DNA of 64,000 bases from Arctopsyche grandis (lineage: Eukaryota > Arthropoda > Insecta > Trichoptera > Hydropsychidae), in assembly GCF_051622035.1 (NCBI RefSeq), contig NC_135355.1, forward strand, positions 6,498,001 to 6,562,000. The letters are read 5' to 3'. Position 1 is the stretch's first letter; every line of letters starts with the position of its first letter. Under the pieces are notes generated by a model that did not search any database, was not told where the DNA came from, and saw only the letters and a list, made by a program, of their open reading frames with translations. Shown here piece after piece: positions 1 to 12,258 of the stretch. Made by a program: the position numbers and the translations under genes.

Positions 1-399
1 ATGTCATCAGGCAACCGTGACACATGTCCTGAAAAGTCGTTTACGCGTGGCACACAACCGCATTCTTAAACGAACGACGTCCTGGCGCTGATCCCATAGC
101 TATAAACTACACGTGTACCGAAGACACGTGCCTCGAAAACAGGTCAACACGTGTCCTGGAAACGAAGGCAAAGCATCTGCACACGGCACGCTTCAAACCA
201 GAACGTATATAAAGCGACGCACCAGCTCCCAACACCAGAGTGAACCTCTGAAGTTTAACCAGCTCACTTCTCCGAAGCTCAACCTCTTCGTACATACAAT
301 AACCATTGTAACGATTGAACAAAAATAAACGATCCTCTTTCAAACTCAACTGAGTTTCCATAGGCTGGGAAACGGTCGAAACATTTAACCCGTCCTATA
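1..399 (+). mobile_element. Solo LTR, family A (cut by the window edge)
   Basis: This is the 3' portion of an LTR-like repeat that recurs in the window at 8155-12650 (reverse), 20379-21151 (reverse), 28994-29585 and 61712-62208. Shared landmarks are an AATAAACGATCCTCTT poly(A)-signal block near 325 and a terminal CCGTCCTATA. No internal retroelement coding region is attached, so it is most simply a solo LTR (inference). It lies downstream of the last visible CCDC40 exon, inside the gene or its 3' flank. Related copies have 4-bp TSDs, fitting a Gypsy or BEL/Pao LTR; the exact family is not resolved. Confidence 0.65.
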
Positions 400-530
400 A
401 GGGTAAAAGGAAGACCGCAGGGAAGATGGGTAGACGAAATTAGGAAAATGTGTGGGGTGAGATGGATGAGAGTTGCGCAAAACAAAAAGTGGATGGTGAA
501 TGGTTGTAGATGATGATGATGACGAATAAA
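400..530 (+). mobile_element. LINE 3'-end fragment
   Basis: Read from 400 in frame, the DNA encodes a short peptide with the pattern GRPQGRW-DEIRK-GVRWMRVAQNKKW ending in a stop at about 511. This resembles the C-terminal tail of many LINE ORF2 proteins (GRP..RW.D.I...W...AQ.R..W). A TGA-rich tail (TGATGATGATGATGA) follows, as RTE-like elements often have. Only the last ~40 codons survive. The flanking LTR ends directly at its left side, so the LTR probably inserted into or beside this fragment. Confidence 0.5.
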
Positions 531-771
531 AATTAAAATAGTTAATTTTATATACATATACATATGTATTGTAATGTATTATTTAATTTTGAAAAAGATG
601 CTTTTGTTTACTTCAACAGTTTCCCTATGACAAAATATTGCAATTTTCTTATTACTTTATTTTCTTATTGACAATTAAAAACATCACAGAACGAAAAATT
701 TCAACCTTTCAAACTTTGATCTAGTTGCAAATCTGTCAAATGACAAGAGCAATAATAATTCAAATGTTTAC

Positions 772-3700
772 CTGCATTCTGTGAATTTCCATTTTCATCT
801 TTCCAATTTCACCTGTAGCTCCCTTTTCTTCTTTTACTTTTTGCTTCGTTTCAACGGCGATTATTTCCTAGTAAATTTATTCAAGAATATAATATGATAT
901 TTCATAAAACAATGAATGAGAATTAAAATATCAACTAACCATTTTTTGCCAGTACTTTATTTTTCTAGTGAGATTATGTAGTTCTATGGCTAATTGCTCC
1001 TTTTCGTTTTCAATATCCCCAATTTCTTCTTGAATAGTCATCAATTGCATTTCAGCATCCTATAAAAAACAAAAGGAAAGTTGTAATCAAATCTAATCAT
1101 TAATATTTATCACCTCGTGAAAATATTCACCTTCAACTTGGCCATATACTCTAACGTCAGATCGTTATACTTTGCTTCCAACACTTTATTATTGCATTTA
1201 TTTTGATATTTTTGCTTTGAAAGCTGCTCTATGCGAATGAGTTCTGCATCGATTGATCGCTGTACCAAAATACGGTCTCGTTTCAATACGTCGATACGAT
1301 GTTTCAACTTTAGCGATTTAAACTCCAATATTTGCACATCTTTAACAAGAAATAATTTCAATGAAAATGAGTTGAAATATTATGTTTTACAATAATTGCA
1401 AAATAAATATAATTACGTTCTTGAGTAAGCTCGTTTTCTGAAATTTGCTTTTGATATTGATTCGTCAATTGAATCACATGCTTTTGCATCCGAATCCAAT
1501 TTCGTCGAATATCTTTAGCCATCGTTGTAGATTCAGCAATTTGCACTTCTAATTCGTAGACTTTTCGTTCAATCGGCGACGTTTCTATGCCCTGTAATTA
1601 ATTATAATATATAAATATGTAATAGCAAACAAATTTTAGTTACAAATCTTAACACATCGAACCTGCGTTTTCTCCAAAGTCGAGTCAATCTTTTTATAAA
1701 TAATGTCCAAGTTTGTTTGTTGCTTTTCAATTGTGTACAATATTTCTTTTAATTTATTTTCTATGACTGATATTTCTGCCTGTTTTTGACCATATACATT
1801 TTTTTCATCGTTAACCAAAATAAACTTTTGAGAATTCACAAATTTCTGCTTTTCTATTTTTAACATTAATTTAGCATGTTGACTTTCGAGACTCAGCATA
1901 TTTATTTCCTAAAAAAAAAGCCAAAATTTTATTCACCATTACCTATATATTTAGAATACATAACATTTAGGGATAAAAAATATAGATACATTTTTTCTGG
2001 TATCGTTTTTCAACCGTTTGATTCTAGCAGCCAAGTCCTCTACTGTCTTATCACTGCTAAGTCTATCTTGTAATTTATCCAAAGTCTCATTTTCAAGTGA
2101 TATTTTTTCATTAATTAATTTCTCATGCTGCATAGTAATGCTTTTAAAGGAATTACTGTATTTTGAATTCTCCTGCAAAATAATACACATCACAAATTAA
2201 ATGTTAATATTTTAACCAACCATTCATATTTATCATATCGGATACTTACAAACTTTTCAAAATGCAAATCTTTTTCGGTGATCTCTAATGCAGAACTTGT
2301 ATCTATAATTGACGCTTCCAGATTTGATTTTTTCTCAATTTCAGTCTCAACTACAAAAAAATATACATATAATAAGACATACTTTTCAATCTAAATCTTT
2401 AAAAATGTCTACATAATGTTTGAAAAATTACATAATATATACCTGATTTCGAACAATCCATTAATTCAAAATTTATCTTATTCTTTGTCATCATTATTGT
2501 TTCGTGATTTTGCATTTCACTGCTTATTTCTTTCTTTAGTGCCTCAATACTTGATATCACCGTTTTAAATTCACATTGTGTTTTTCTGCAATTTTTAAAA
2601 TTATTTTCAATGAAACGTTCGATCATTATTAATAACGTATCAAGCGTAAACCCATATTTAACATAAATAAACATGTAACCTAGTTTGTAGGAATCTAGCA
2701 CAACTTGTGCTATTACGAATCAAAACCAGTGATCTCATCATCGGTCCTGTACAAACATGCATAACTCAAGGGCAACGTCCCCTTCGACCATTCCAGAAGA
2801 AAGAGTTCATCGCTTGATCGTAAAACGAACGAAACCCAACAGTTATGTCATCAGGATATCGTAACACGTGTCTTAAAAAGACATTTACTCGTGGCACATG
2901 ACCGCATTCTCAAACTAACGACGTCCTGGCGCTGACCCCACAGCTATAAAGCACGTGTCTCGAAAATAGGTCAACACGTGTCCCTAACACACGTGTCCTG
3001 GAAACGAAGACAAAGCATCTGCACACGGCACACCTCAAGCCAGAACGTATATAAAGCGGCGCAACAGCTCCCAACAATAGAGGGAACCTCTGGAATTCAA
3101 CCAGCTCACTTCTCTGAAGCTCAATCTCTTCGTACATACAATAACCATTGTAACAATTGAACAAAAATAAACGATCCTCTTACAAACTACACAAATGTGT
3201 TTCGTTAGGTCGGGATACGGTCAACATACCTTCCCTGCCTTACAAGTTCTTAAAAATGCTCAAGACTTACTCATATTCTTCGTTCACTGTACTAAGTAGT
3301 TTATCCTTTTGTTGAATATTGATGACGGCAGAATTCCACAGCTGAATTAATTGTCGCTGTTCTACTTCCAATGCCTGCAGATCTGCAGTACCATTTCCAA
3401 TGAGTTCGTTGGCATCCTCGAATTCTTTCAATTTTATTTTAATCTGATCTTCTGCAAGACCGATTTGAGATTCGAGATTCCATACTTCCGTTGTCAATTT
3501 ATAGACCGTCAAGTCCTAAATATTATACAATAAATAAAAAAAAAGTATACTAGTCAAGTTTTACATTTACATATTTCCCTTGTTGTAATAATACCATTTT
3601 TTTCTTTTCTTCGATCAATTGTAATTTGTCTGATTTGATCTTTTCGGATATGCGCTGGTTAACGGCCAATTCTGAATTAGTGTCTTTCTCCCACAGTTCA

Positions 3701-4502
3701 TATTGTCTGCATAATAGTGTGAGAGCTTCTAATTCTCCAAGAAGCTGAGAATCTATACATATTTCGATTACAACCGATTTATCATATTTGCAAATTTTTT
3801 AAACTGTATTTTACAATTCAATTTTTACCTTTCTTTTTGTCATCATTTAACGTATTATATTGCTCTTTATAAATTTCTCTGTTCGTTTTGATTATAGCAT
3901 CCTTTTCGTATCGAACTTTTTCTATATTATTAAACTTTCCTTCTTGCTCAGTTATAAGTTTCTTAAAGAGTATACTAGTTTAAAATCAAATCCAAAATAA
4001 ATTTATTTATTTATTAAAATAAAAAGATCACTTACCCTTTGTTGACTTACATCCTGTTCCAAGTTATAAACTTCATGACACATTTGCTTTTCATAATTCT
4101 CTCTGTTCTTCTTCAAATTTTCAGTCTAAAATCGAATACATTCAATAGTGATATATGCAACTGACTATAATGAATTCACTATTTAAAAAAAAGGCAAATT
4201 TTTTAATACCAATTCCAAAATTTCAATTCCGACTCGTTCATTTTCCTTTTCCAAAAATGTATTTAACGTCAACTGAAATTTTTGCATCAACGGATGATCT
4301 GGCTCGAGAACAACAAGATTTTCATTTTTACCAACATCCGTATTTTCCCATCTAAATTAATTACAATTATTATAAATTAATTTTACATATTATGTCTATT
4401 TAAAAAATAGAAAGGAAAAAACCTTTTCGTATGTTGTTCAATACTGGTGGCAGTATCATTTTCATCATCATCAAAGTATTCCATATCGCCAATATCGTCC
4501 AT
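772..4502 (-). CDS. CCDC40: CCDC40, coiled-coil axonemal ruler protein (3' end missing)
   Basis: Fourteen exons are readable: 4423-4502, 4210-4351, 4036-4125, 3829-3961, 3571-3752, 3271-3515, 2443-2585, 2250-2350, 1990-2172, 1663-1908, 1417-1591, 1131-1339, 940-1059 and 772-867, giving 715 codons in phase. The start is the ATG at 4502 (MDDIGDMEYF). Family signatures: the N-terminal block LEPDHPLMQKFQ; an IQLWNSAVINIQQKD block in exon 6; NWIRMQKHVIQLT in exon 11; and GEIGKMKMEIHRMQ in the last exon. The protein is almost wholly coiled coil. CCDC40 acts with CCDC39 as the 96-nm ruler that places inner dynein arms and nexin links on motile axonemes. In insects this means mainly sperm and chordotonal cilia. 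About 100 or more C-terminal residues should lie beyond the left edge. An LTR sits in intron 6. Confidence 0.9.
2686..3244 (+). mobile_element. Solo LTR in CCDC40 intron 6
   Basis: The repeat starts TGTAGGAATCTAGCAC and ends CCTGCCTTACA, with AGTT directly repeated on both sides (2682-2685 and 3245-3248), a 4-bp TSD. The same sequence with a longer 3' end is at 28994-29585. It carries AATAAACGATCCTC and the GTTTCGTTAGGTCGGGATACGG block shared with the LTRs at 8809 and 11562. There is no internal region, so it reads as a solo LTR. It lies about 26 bp downstream (in gene sense) of the exon 6 donor. Confidence 0.75.
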
Positions 4503-4804
4503 CGTAAACGATACAATCGATTATTTGTGTTTTAAGATGAATTGAAACGAATCAACATTACACTCATGTATAATGTTAACAATTGGATATTGAATAGAGC
4601 TTTATTTTAAGAAATTTAGTTTTTTAAAATGTCGTCCAATCGTTCCTACACTAAAAGCTTCCCTTGAAGTCAACAAGTTAATATTGATTTATTTCTAAAT
4701 ATGTTACTCGCTACCATGGCGTATTCACATAGTTTTGTTTGCGTATTTTACCTTAGCAACCACAACAGCAATACAAAACCAAAGTTGATTTAGCTTATGT
4801 TAAA
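4503..4804. promoter_or_regulatory. Bidirectional promoter of CCDC40 and IFT56
   Basis: Only 302 bp separate the start codons of two divergent ciliary genes. Two matches to the RFX X-box (GTNRCC, 0-3 bp, RGYAAC) are visible. On the + strand at 4747-4760, TTTACC-TT-AGCAAC matches 11 of 12 positions and lies ~45 bp before the IFT56 ATG. On the - strand at 4703-4714, GTAGCG-AGTAAC matches 11 of 12 with no spacer. RFX factors drive ciliary genes in animals (known). That these two sites work here is inference. Confidence 0.55.
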
Positions 4805-7800
4805 ATGGTAATTATGCATATTCTAAGACGATCTAGTTAGTGTTTTTGCATTTTTAAAATCCAAATATGTATTGATTATTAGATACTATCGCGTTCAAAA
4901 CCAGCCAACGCCGTTCAATCATCTGGAAACTATGGCAAATTGCCTCAAAATAAGAAAGGTATTCCAGATCTTGAAGACTTCATAGAGAAACGGGACTATA
5001 CTGGAGCTCTAACTCTATTGGAAGTATGTCATTAGTACATCAATCATAGTTTCATATTATGACTATTAATGTGCCCTATTTATATATTTATTATTTCACT
5101 TCCTCAGTATATCACCATTAAATCATTTTTAGTTCTTGCAAAACACAACGAATGAACCTAACGTGTGGTTCGATATATGGAGTGGATACTGTGCATTTCA
5201 TCTCGGTGACTACAAACGTGCTTTGGAAATATATGAAAGCTTGCAGGATGCCAAAGTGGAAAATAAAGCTGCCTTAACTGACCTTGATATAAACAGAGCA
5301 GTTTGTTATTTTTATTTAGGTAAATAGTAGCATACCTATCAAACTATCAACACATAAATTCAATAAAATTCTCTCTTAATTTATATCTTATTATTTATGA
5401 GACTTTCAATACTTTGTCTCAAGAGTGTTATGTGATTTATCCCACTGCATATGTTTAACCTCACGTATTATCTTAACTATTTAAACGCACGTTTCATTTT
5501 GAAAAACTACCGATCTTTTCTTTTAGAGTTATCTCTCATTATTTATGAGACTTTCAATATCTTTATTGCTTGCAGACTTTACAGTCACATATTCTGTTTA
5601 GATACATTTAAATATCTTTTAATCTACTCTAATTTATGCGACTTCTAATTCGAATTTTATTTAAGACGATACATTCAAGAACCTGCTGAAATCCAATCTT
5701 TATTGCTGCAGTTGCATTTGGTAAAGTATGTGTATCCACTCAATAATGTCTCGATAACTTTCAAGGGCTATACATAAATCAAATACTAAAACTTAAAAGT
5801 CTTGCACGCGGATGTGCTTTGTATCTTAATCACTCTGTTATTTTACCAAAATTATGTGATTGGTTAAAATTATCACCCGTATTGTATAAATACTCAAGTT
5901 AACCATATTGAACACCACTTATGTTAGCACCTCGAGACTATTACATAACTTGTACATTAATCTCGTTTATATTTATTGCTATTTAAAAGAAAATAATCAT
6001 TTGATAAAATCTGTGACTATAATATTCTTATACCATCTCCGTAACAGTTTATATTATTACAGGGATGTATAATGAATCACAAGAAATAGCAAAATCAACA
6101 AAAGAAAGTCCTTTGAAGGTAGTTTTACTATATATTTTTTTCATTTAAATTATTAATGTCGGAATATTTTCAATGATTTTGATTTCTTTCAGAATCGCAT
6201 TATTTTTCATTTGGCGCATAAATTGGGCGACGAAGCAACTTTAATGGATCGCCATCAAAATTTGATGGATATTGCCGAAGATCAACTTAGCTTAGCGTCT
6301 ATACATTACCTTAGAGCCCACTATCAAGAAGCTATAGATATTTATAAAAAACTTTTATTGGAAAATAGGTAATAAACATGCATGTACTTAATATATTTTA
6401 CATTGAGATTTTGTGAAATTATTTTAATTATTACATACCCATTACAGAAATCAATTAGCATTAAATGTTTATGTTGCATTATGTTATTACAAATTGGATT
6501 ATTATGATGTTTCTCAAGAAGTTTTGAGTGTTTACTTGAATCAACATTCCAATTCTACGATTGCTATAAATTTGAAAGCATGCAATCTGTTCAGGTATCT
6601 AATAAAAACAATATTAACTCTTTCAATTTTATGTTAAGAAATTTTTAAGACGATCTTCACTTATTTTTAAGATTATATAATGGTAAAACTGCTGAAAACG
6701 AATTAAAGAACATTGCTACAGACCAACATACCTTCGGACATGATTTAGTCAAACATAACTTAGTTATTTTCAGAAACGGTGAAAGTGCACTGAAAGTAAA
6801 TATGTGAATTCTAATTGTTTTCAAATATTTTTTAGTTGCATAAATTATACAAAACACATACGAATTTGGTTTCAGGTATTGCCGGGACTAGTAGGTGTAG
6901 TTGGAGAAGCAAGATTAAATCTTGTCGCCCATAGACTTCGAAATGGTGAACCGAAGGAGTCTTTAGAACTTTTAGGAAACTTAGAACCTGCTGTTCCATT
7001 AGAATATATACTAAAAGGAGTTGTACATGCAGCTTTAGGACAAGAAATCGATTCAGTGAGTGCAGTGTCTAGAAAAGAATTAAATAAATGTTTAGTTTTT
7101 TATTGGGTTTTTTTAATTCTTTTAGGAGGAACATATAAAAATTGCCCAGCAATGTCTCCATTTGGTTGGAAGCTCTGCAAGCGAATGTGATACTATTCCA
7201 GGTCGACAATGCATGGCCTCTTCTTATTTTTTATATGGACAATTTGAAGAAGTTCTTGTATACCTTAACTCGATTAAGAGTTTCTTTGTTAATGATGATA
7301 CGTTCAACTACAATTATGGTCAGGTACTAATATTTTTCGAGATTTTTTTCTCATAATTCAATACTAATAAACATTATTTACAATTATTAACTATTACTTT
7401 ATTCTATTTGTGTATTTATTAGGCAAAATGTGCAACTGGGTATTACAAAGAAGCTGAAGAATCTCTATTAATGGTACAAGATGAAACCATCAAAAATACA
7501 TTCACATATGCCGTGTGTTTGTGCCGATGTCACATCATGAACAAGCATTCTCAATTAGCATGGGAAATTTGTCAAAAGGTAATGTATTTAGCATCATTGC
7601 AAAAATTAAATAAACCATTCCTTCAATGGAACAATTCTCATAAAGATAAGTGAATTTAGTTTGCAGGTACTCCTGAATATTTTAATTTGCTTCAAATTGT
7701 CGGAAACGATTCATACAGAATGGGTGAATTTTTAGTGGCTGCAAGGACGTTTCATATGCTTGATAGGTATAAAATGTCTATTTTTAAACAAATAAAGTTT

Positions 7801-8039
7801 TTATATATTAAATTAATGGCCGATTTCGTTGCAGATTGGAACCAAATCCCGAATTTTGGGAAGGCATGCGAGGGGCTTGTGCTGGAGTCGTTCAAGCCGT
7901 AGCAGCTGGACGGGAAACTCCTACAGCTCTTCGTGAGATGCTTCATCTTCTCAGATCTACTCCACACGCTCAAGCTGATTCTATCATTAGAGTTATTATT
8001 AATTGGGCAGATGATATGCATTTTAATGTATTAGATTGA
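4805..8039 (+). CDS. IFT56: IFT56 / TTC26, intraflagellar transport TPR protein
   Basis: Twelve exons: 4805-4807 (ATG only), 4883-5023, 5133-5319, 6063-6118, 6193-6368, 6448-6594, 6672-6795, 6876-7055, 7126-7323, 7423-7578, 7660-7766 and 7835-8039; 559 aa, close to the ~554 aa of vertebrate IFT56. Family hallmarks read in order: [88 protein letters not shown] and the C-terminal [10 protein letters not shown]. It is built of TPR helices and belongs to IFT-B, where IFT56 (DYF-13) helps carry motility-related cargo into cilia. For exon 11 I chose the acceptor at 7658-7659 because the AG seven bases later breaks the frame. The first coding exon is just the ATG, split from the second by a 75-bp intron. 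Confidence 0.95.
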
Positions 8040-8808
8040 ATAAATTACTTATAATTATGTTTTGATTTTCATTAAAACACAAACATACATATGAATATAT
8101 TTTATTATTTATTACATGGTTAATTAAGTATTAAAAAATATATATTGGTGAGCTTATAGGACGAGTGATAGGTTTCGACTGTTTCCCGGCCTGTGGAAAC
8201 TCAGTTGAGTTTTGAAGAGGATCTTTATTGCTCGATCAATATAGGTACATTTGTATGCACGGCGAAATAGATAGTTGCTTCGACGGAGTGAACCAGGTCG
8301 AGCTCACTGGCGTTAGTTGCTGATGTACCGGTGCATCTGTTTCAGTTAGACACTAGGGTCTCTGACCCGGGTCGACCCGGGACAGACATTCCCGGGAATT
8401 TGCGGAATTTTTGTTGTCCCGTGTCCCGGGAATTTTTATCTCGAATCCCGGGAATTGGATTTAAAAAAATCTTGAAAACATACAACATTTTCACGACTAT
8501 AAACGAAGGGAAATAATAAATCAAATACACAAAGAATCGTAAAATATTCTCAAAAATTAAAATCGAAGAAAGAAGAAGCCTAAAACTGATTTTTTTAACA
8601 CAAATTTTAAATAATTCTGATTTCATACCGAACAAAACATTATTTAAATGTTGTAATAAAAGCGAATGTATATCCTACGGTAAAACTATTATGAAGCGAG
8701 TATATCCTTCTTGTATTGACGATTCCACATTGGAAGAAACTCTTTTAAATTCGGATGAAGATGAAACAAGTGTGTGTTTGACGATGAATAAAGAATTAAA
8801 TAAGGAGT

Positions 8809-9562
8809 TGTAGGAATCTCGTCATCGTCATCGTCATCGAAACATTCGAGAATATTCCACAACAACAAACCACATTCCTTGCAGAACTCACCACACGTAA
8901 ACAACACGTGCACTTCTTGGAATCAATCGCCAGTTCCTTCGAGAATGTTCCACCCCTCACACTCGAGCGGAACAAAACCAGTCGAACCACACCTGCAGCC
9001 ATTATATTAAACTCAAGCGGAACGCCCCTACCAGTCGAGCGGAACCAAAACGGTCGAAACACGCCGCCACCATTAAACTACATCGAGCGGAACGGCGCCA
9101 ATCGTTCCAGAAAATTCTACCCCTCGACAAAAGCAAATTCCTCGCTTATGCATCAACAACCACCACCATCGGTCAGCTGATTCCAGAAACACTATAAAAG
9201 GAGGTACAACCCAAACAACGCCAGTCGACCCACAGCAGCAAGCGTCGACACACAGCAGCAGACCAGAGACCTTCTGAACATAGCCGAACAACGAGCCAGC
9301 AACACACTGCCGCATCCAGAGACCTTCTGAACATAGCCGAACGACGAGCCAACAACACACTGCCGCATCCAGAGACCTTCTGAACATAAACGAATGCCGA
9401 GCCAGCGACACTCTACCATATCCAGAGACCGCTGAACGCCATACTTTTGCCCAAATATAATACCTTTGTACAACCATAGGCAAACAATAAAACTTTATAA
9501 AACAAGCACAACAGTGTTTCGTTAGGCCGGGATACGGTCAACACACATGTACCCCGCCTACA
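8809..9562 (+). mobile_element. Solo LTR, family B
   Basis: It runs from TGTAGGAATCTCG to CCCCGCCTACA with a perfect 4-bp TSD GAGT (8805-8808 and 9563-9566). Inside are CATCGT repeats near the start, short direct repeats (GAGACCTTCTGAACATA) at about 9265-9390, an AATAAAACTTTATAAAAC signal, and the GTTTCGTTAGGCCGGGATACGG block. It lies inside hAT 1. The opposite-strand copy is at 11562-12258. Confidence 0.8.
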
Positions 9563-9588
9563 GAGTTATCAAAGTTATCACAAAACAA

Positions 9589-11345
9589 CAGTGGCGGCTC
9601 GTGATAATTTTTAGTGGCGGGGCTGCACTGAAAAGATGTCTAAAAAATGTCACCATAATTATTCTATCATGTCATAACAGGACAAAATAAGCACAATTTT
9701 TGGCGTACGACCACTTACATGTGGATTTAAGTATTATTGAAAAAAAACTAGCAAAATTCACCACCCATTAAAGGGGTGCGTCCAAACGCGATGAAGATTT
9801 CGAAAAATACGCTGGTACTCCAGTAAGATTGCTAAAAAAAATTCGTTCTTGCTGGTTTCGCGACGCGGATTAAAAAAAAAACCCAAAACCTTTCAAAAAC
9901 TTAACCCCCTAATTCGTAACGAAAAACATTAACCTGTTGACAATGCATCGATACATCGGTTGTTTCATCTGCCATAACAGCTAGATAAGTTGCTTTTTTT
10001 ATTTCAGCACTTATTTGTTCCCTACACACGTTCAAAATACAATCTAAAAGTTCATTTTGAATAGTTTTTGATGTCCCTTTAAAAACCGAAGAAGTTTGAA
10101 AATGTTTTTTAAAGAATCGTCGAAATTTTGTGAATATTCTAGAAGCCCCCGAAAAACTCCTGGATTTTTTGAATTATCTGTTTCATCGTGTCCCCTCATT
10201 GGCATTTCAAATTTACCGCAAAATTTAACGCAATCAATAATTTTAAATAAAACATCCCGATTTTTTTTTTACGTTTTCGTTATGCTTATCTATTTCCCGC
10301 CGACAAGCGTCCCAAAATCGTGAGATTACACACATTTTTTAAGTGTTCGACACTTCCCTCGTGTTTTTAAATTTATCGTTTAAATGTTTTAAGTCAATAA
10401 CTCCTGTTTTCGTCCAAGATGCTTCGCCTGGCGACTCGCCTCCAAACAAAAGACACGGATAACAAAATAACGCGTTTTTTTCTGTACATCTCGTTAACCA
10501 ATTGTATTTTTTATAAATGTCTGGATTAAATTTTCGCGAGTAACTAAAAGATCTACTAGTTGCAGGCTGTGAAATAATTAAATTGGGCGTGAGGCAGCCT
10601 AATGCTTTTATAGCGACTTTTTCGGTAAGTTCTAGTCGCGAAAAGTTCAAATTTTGTAAATATTTTACTGAATTCTTTTGTTCTTCCATTTTTAAAAGAA
10701 AAAAAATCTTAATATATTTAAATAAAAATTACGAGAAAAAGTTAAACAGATTTGAAAAAAGTTTGCTGTTATCAAAATGAAAACGACTCACCGAAGATTT
10801 GATGAGGGCTCGTACGCAACCAATTAAGAGTAACGAAAACGAATAAAGCTGTGATCGTGCGATTCAACTAATCAAATGTAAGATCAAGCGCGCGAAATCT
10901 TAAACAAACTGACAGATGAATGTCGTTTAACAGGCGAAGGCTGCCGACTGTCCAGCCCAAAACGGAAGAGTGAGTGAAAGAGAAAGAGCTATCTGCAGTT
11001 GCAAATAGCTCTTTCTCTTTCTCGTTCCGAAACTCCGGGCTGGGCAGCGTTCAGCTCGGCGCTGTAACACTTTACAGCCAGTACAGCAACATTTTAATTC
11101 ATCTGTCACCATACAAGTTAATGGGGTCTTCGAAACGGTCAACATTACTTACAATATCACCCTTTTGGATATGGGTGATATTGTAAGTAATATTTACTCT
11201 GTCGAAGGCCCCAATAGTTAAGTCCATCCAACTAATAAAAAAATATCATTAATAAATAAAATATTAAATGTATTATTAAATATATATCTTAGAATTTTAT
11301 AGGAGGGTCTGCAGCCCGGCAGCCCATTAGGACGAGCCGCCACTG
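9589..11345 (-). mobile_element. hAT transposon 2 (ZMYM1-like), deletion derivative
   Basis: Terminal inverted repeats CAGTGGCGGCTCGT and ACGAGCCGCCACTG are flanked by a perfect 8-bp TSD CAAAACAA (9581-9588 and 11346-11353) inside hAT 1. The reverse strand encodes a relic at 10339-10689 starting MEEQKNSVKYLQN and containing LFCYPCLLFGGE, the TTF-type zinc-finger N-terminus of ZMYM1-like hAT transposases. Further pieces follow: MPMRGHDETDN near 10190 and MADETTDVS near 9970. The catalytic C-terminal part is missing and the frame is broken. Two strong hairpins lie in its right part, at about 10957-11047 and 11119-11219; the second has a 19-bp perfect stem. Confidence 0.85.
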
Positions 11346-11561
11346 CAAAACAACCTCGAATTTAAAAAATAAATTAAAATATACTTGCTGACAGGAGACA
11401 AAACCAATAATTTAAAAACATTGTTTTCGTCCCATTGAACAATAAAACCAACTTCGACCGAAACTGAAAGAGTTTTTTCCATAGCTAGAAATTTTTGTAC
11501 CAAATCTAGAATTAGACTTTCGGATTCTCATTTAAATATTTTAGTATTCTTAAGAAGCTAC

Positions 11562-12258
11562 TGTAGGCGGGGTACTGTGTGTTGACCGTATCCCAGCCTA
11601 ACGAAACACTGTTGTGCTTGTTTTATAAAGTTTTATTGTTTGCCTATGGTTGTACAAAGGTATTATATTTGGGCAAAAGTATGGCGTTCAGCGGTCTCTG
11701 GATATGGTAGAGTGTCGCTGGCTCGGCATTCGTTTATGTTCAGAAGGTCTCTGGATGCGGCAGTGTGTTGTTGGCTCGTCGTTCGGCTATGTTCAAAAGG
11801 TCTCTGGATGCGGCAGTGTGTCGACGCTTGCTACTGTGGGTCGACTGGTCTGGTGTTTGGGTTGTACCTCCTTTTATAGTGTTTCTGGAATCACCTGACC
11901 GATGGTGGTGGTTGTTGATGCGTAAGCGAGGAATTTGCTTTTGTCGATGGGGTGGACTTTTCTGGAACAATTGGCGCCGTTCCGCTCGATGTAGTTTAAT
12001 GGTGGCGGCGTGTTTCGACCGTTTTGGTTCCGCTCGACTGGTAGGGGCGTTCCGCTTGAGTTTAATATAATGGCTGCAGGTGTGCGTCATCTGGGTTTCG
12101 TTCCGTTCGAGTGTGAGGGGTGGAACATTCTCGAAGGAACTGGCGATTGATTCCAAGAAGTGCACGTGTTGTGTGGTGAGTTCTGCGAGGAATGTGGTTT
12201 GTTGTTGTGGAATATTCTCGAATGTTTCGATGACGATGACGATGACGAGATTCCTACA
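11562..12258 (-). mobile_element. Solo LTR, family B (reverse copy)
   Basis: This is the reverse complement of the repeat at 8809-9562 and similar in length. It starts TGTAGGCGGGG and ends TTCCTACA, with a perfect 4-bp TSD CTAC (11558-11561 and 12259-12262). It splits the hAT 1 dimerisation domain directly after the LRSY codons. The two family B copies face each other across hAT 2. Confidence 0.8.

Noticed and set aside
9073-9483. Cysteine-rich frames antisense to LTR B, repeated at 11640-11879
   Set aside because: They arise from direct repeats in the LTR read on the wrong strand and recur only because the LTR does.
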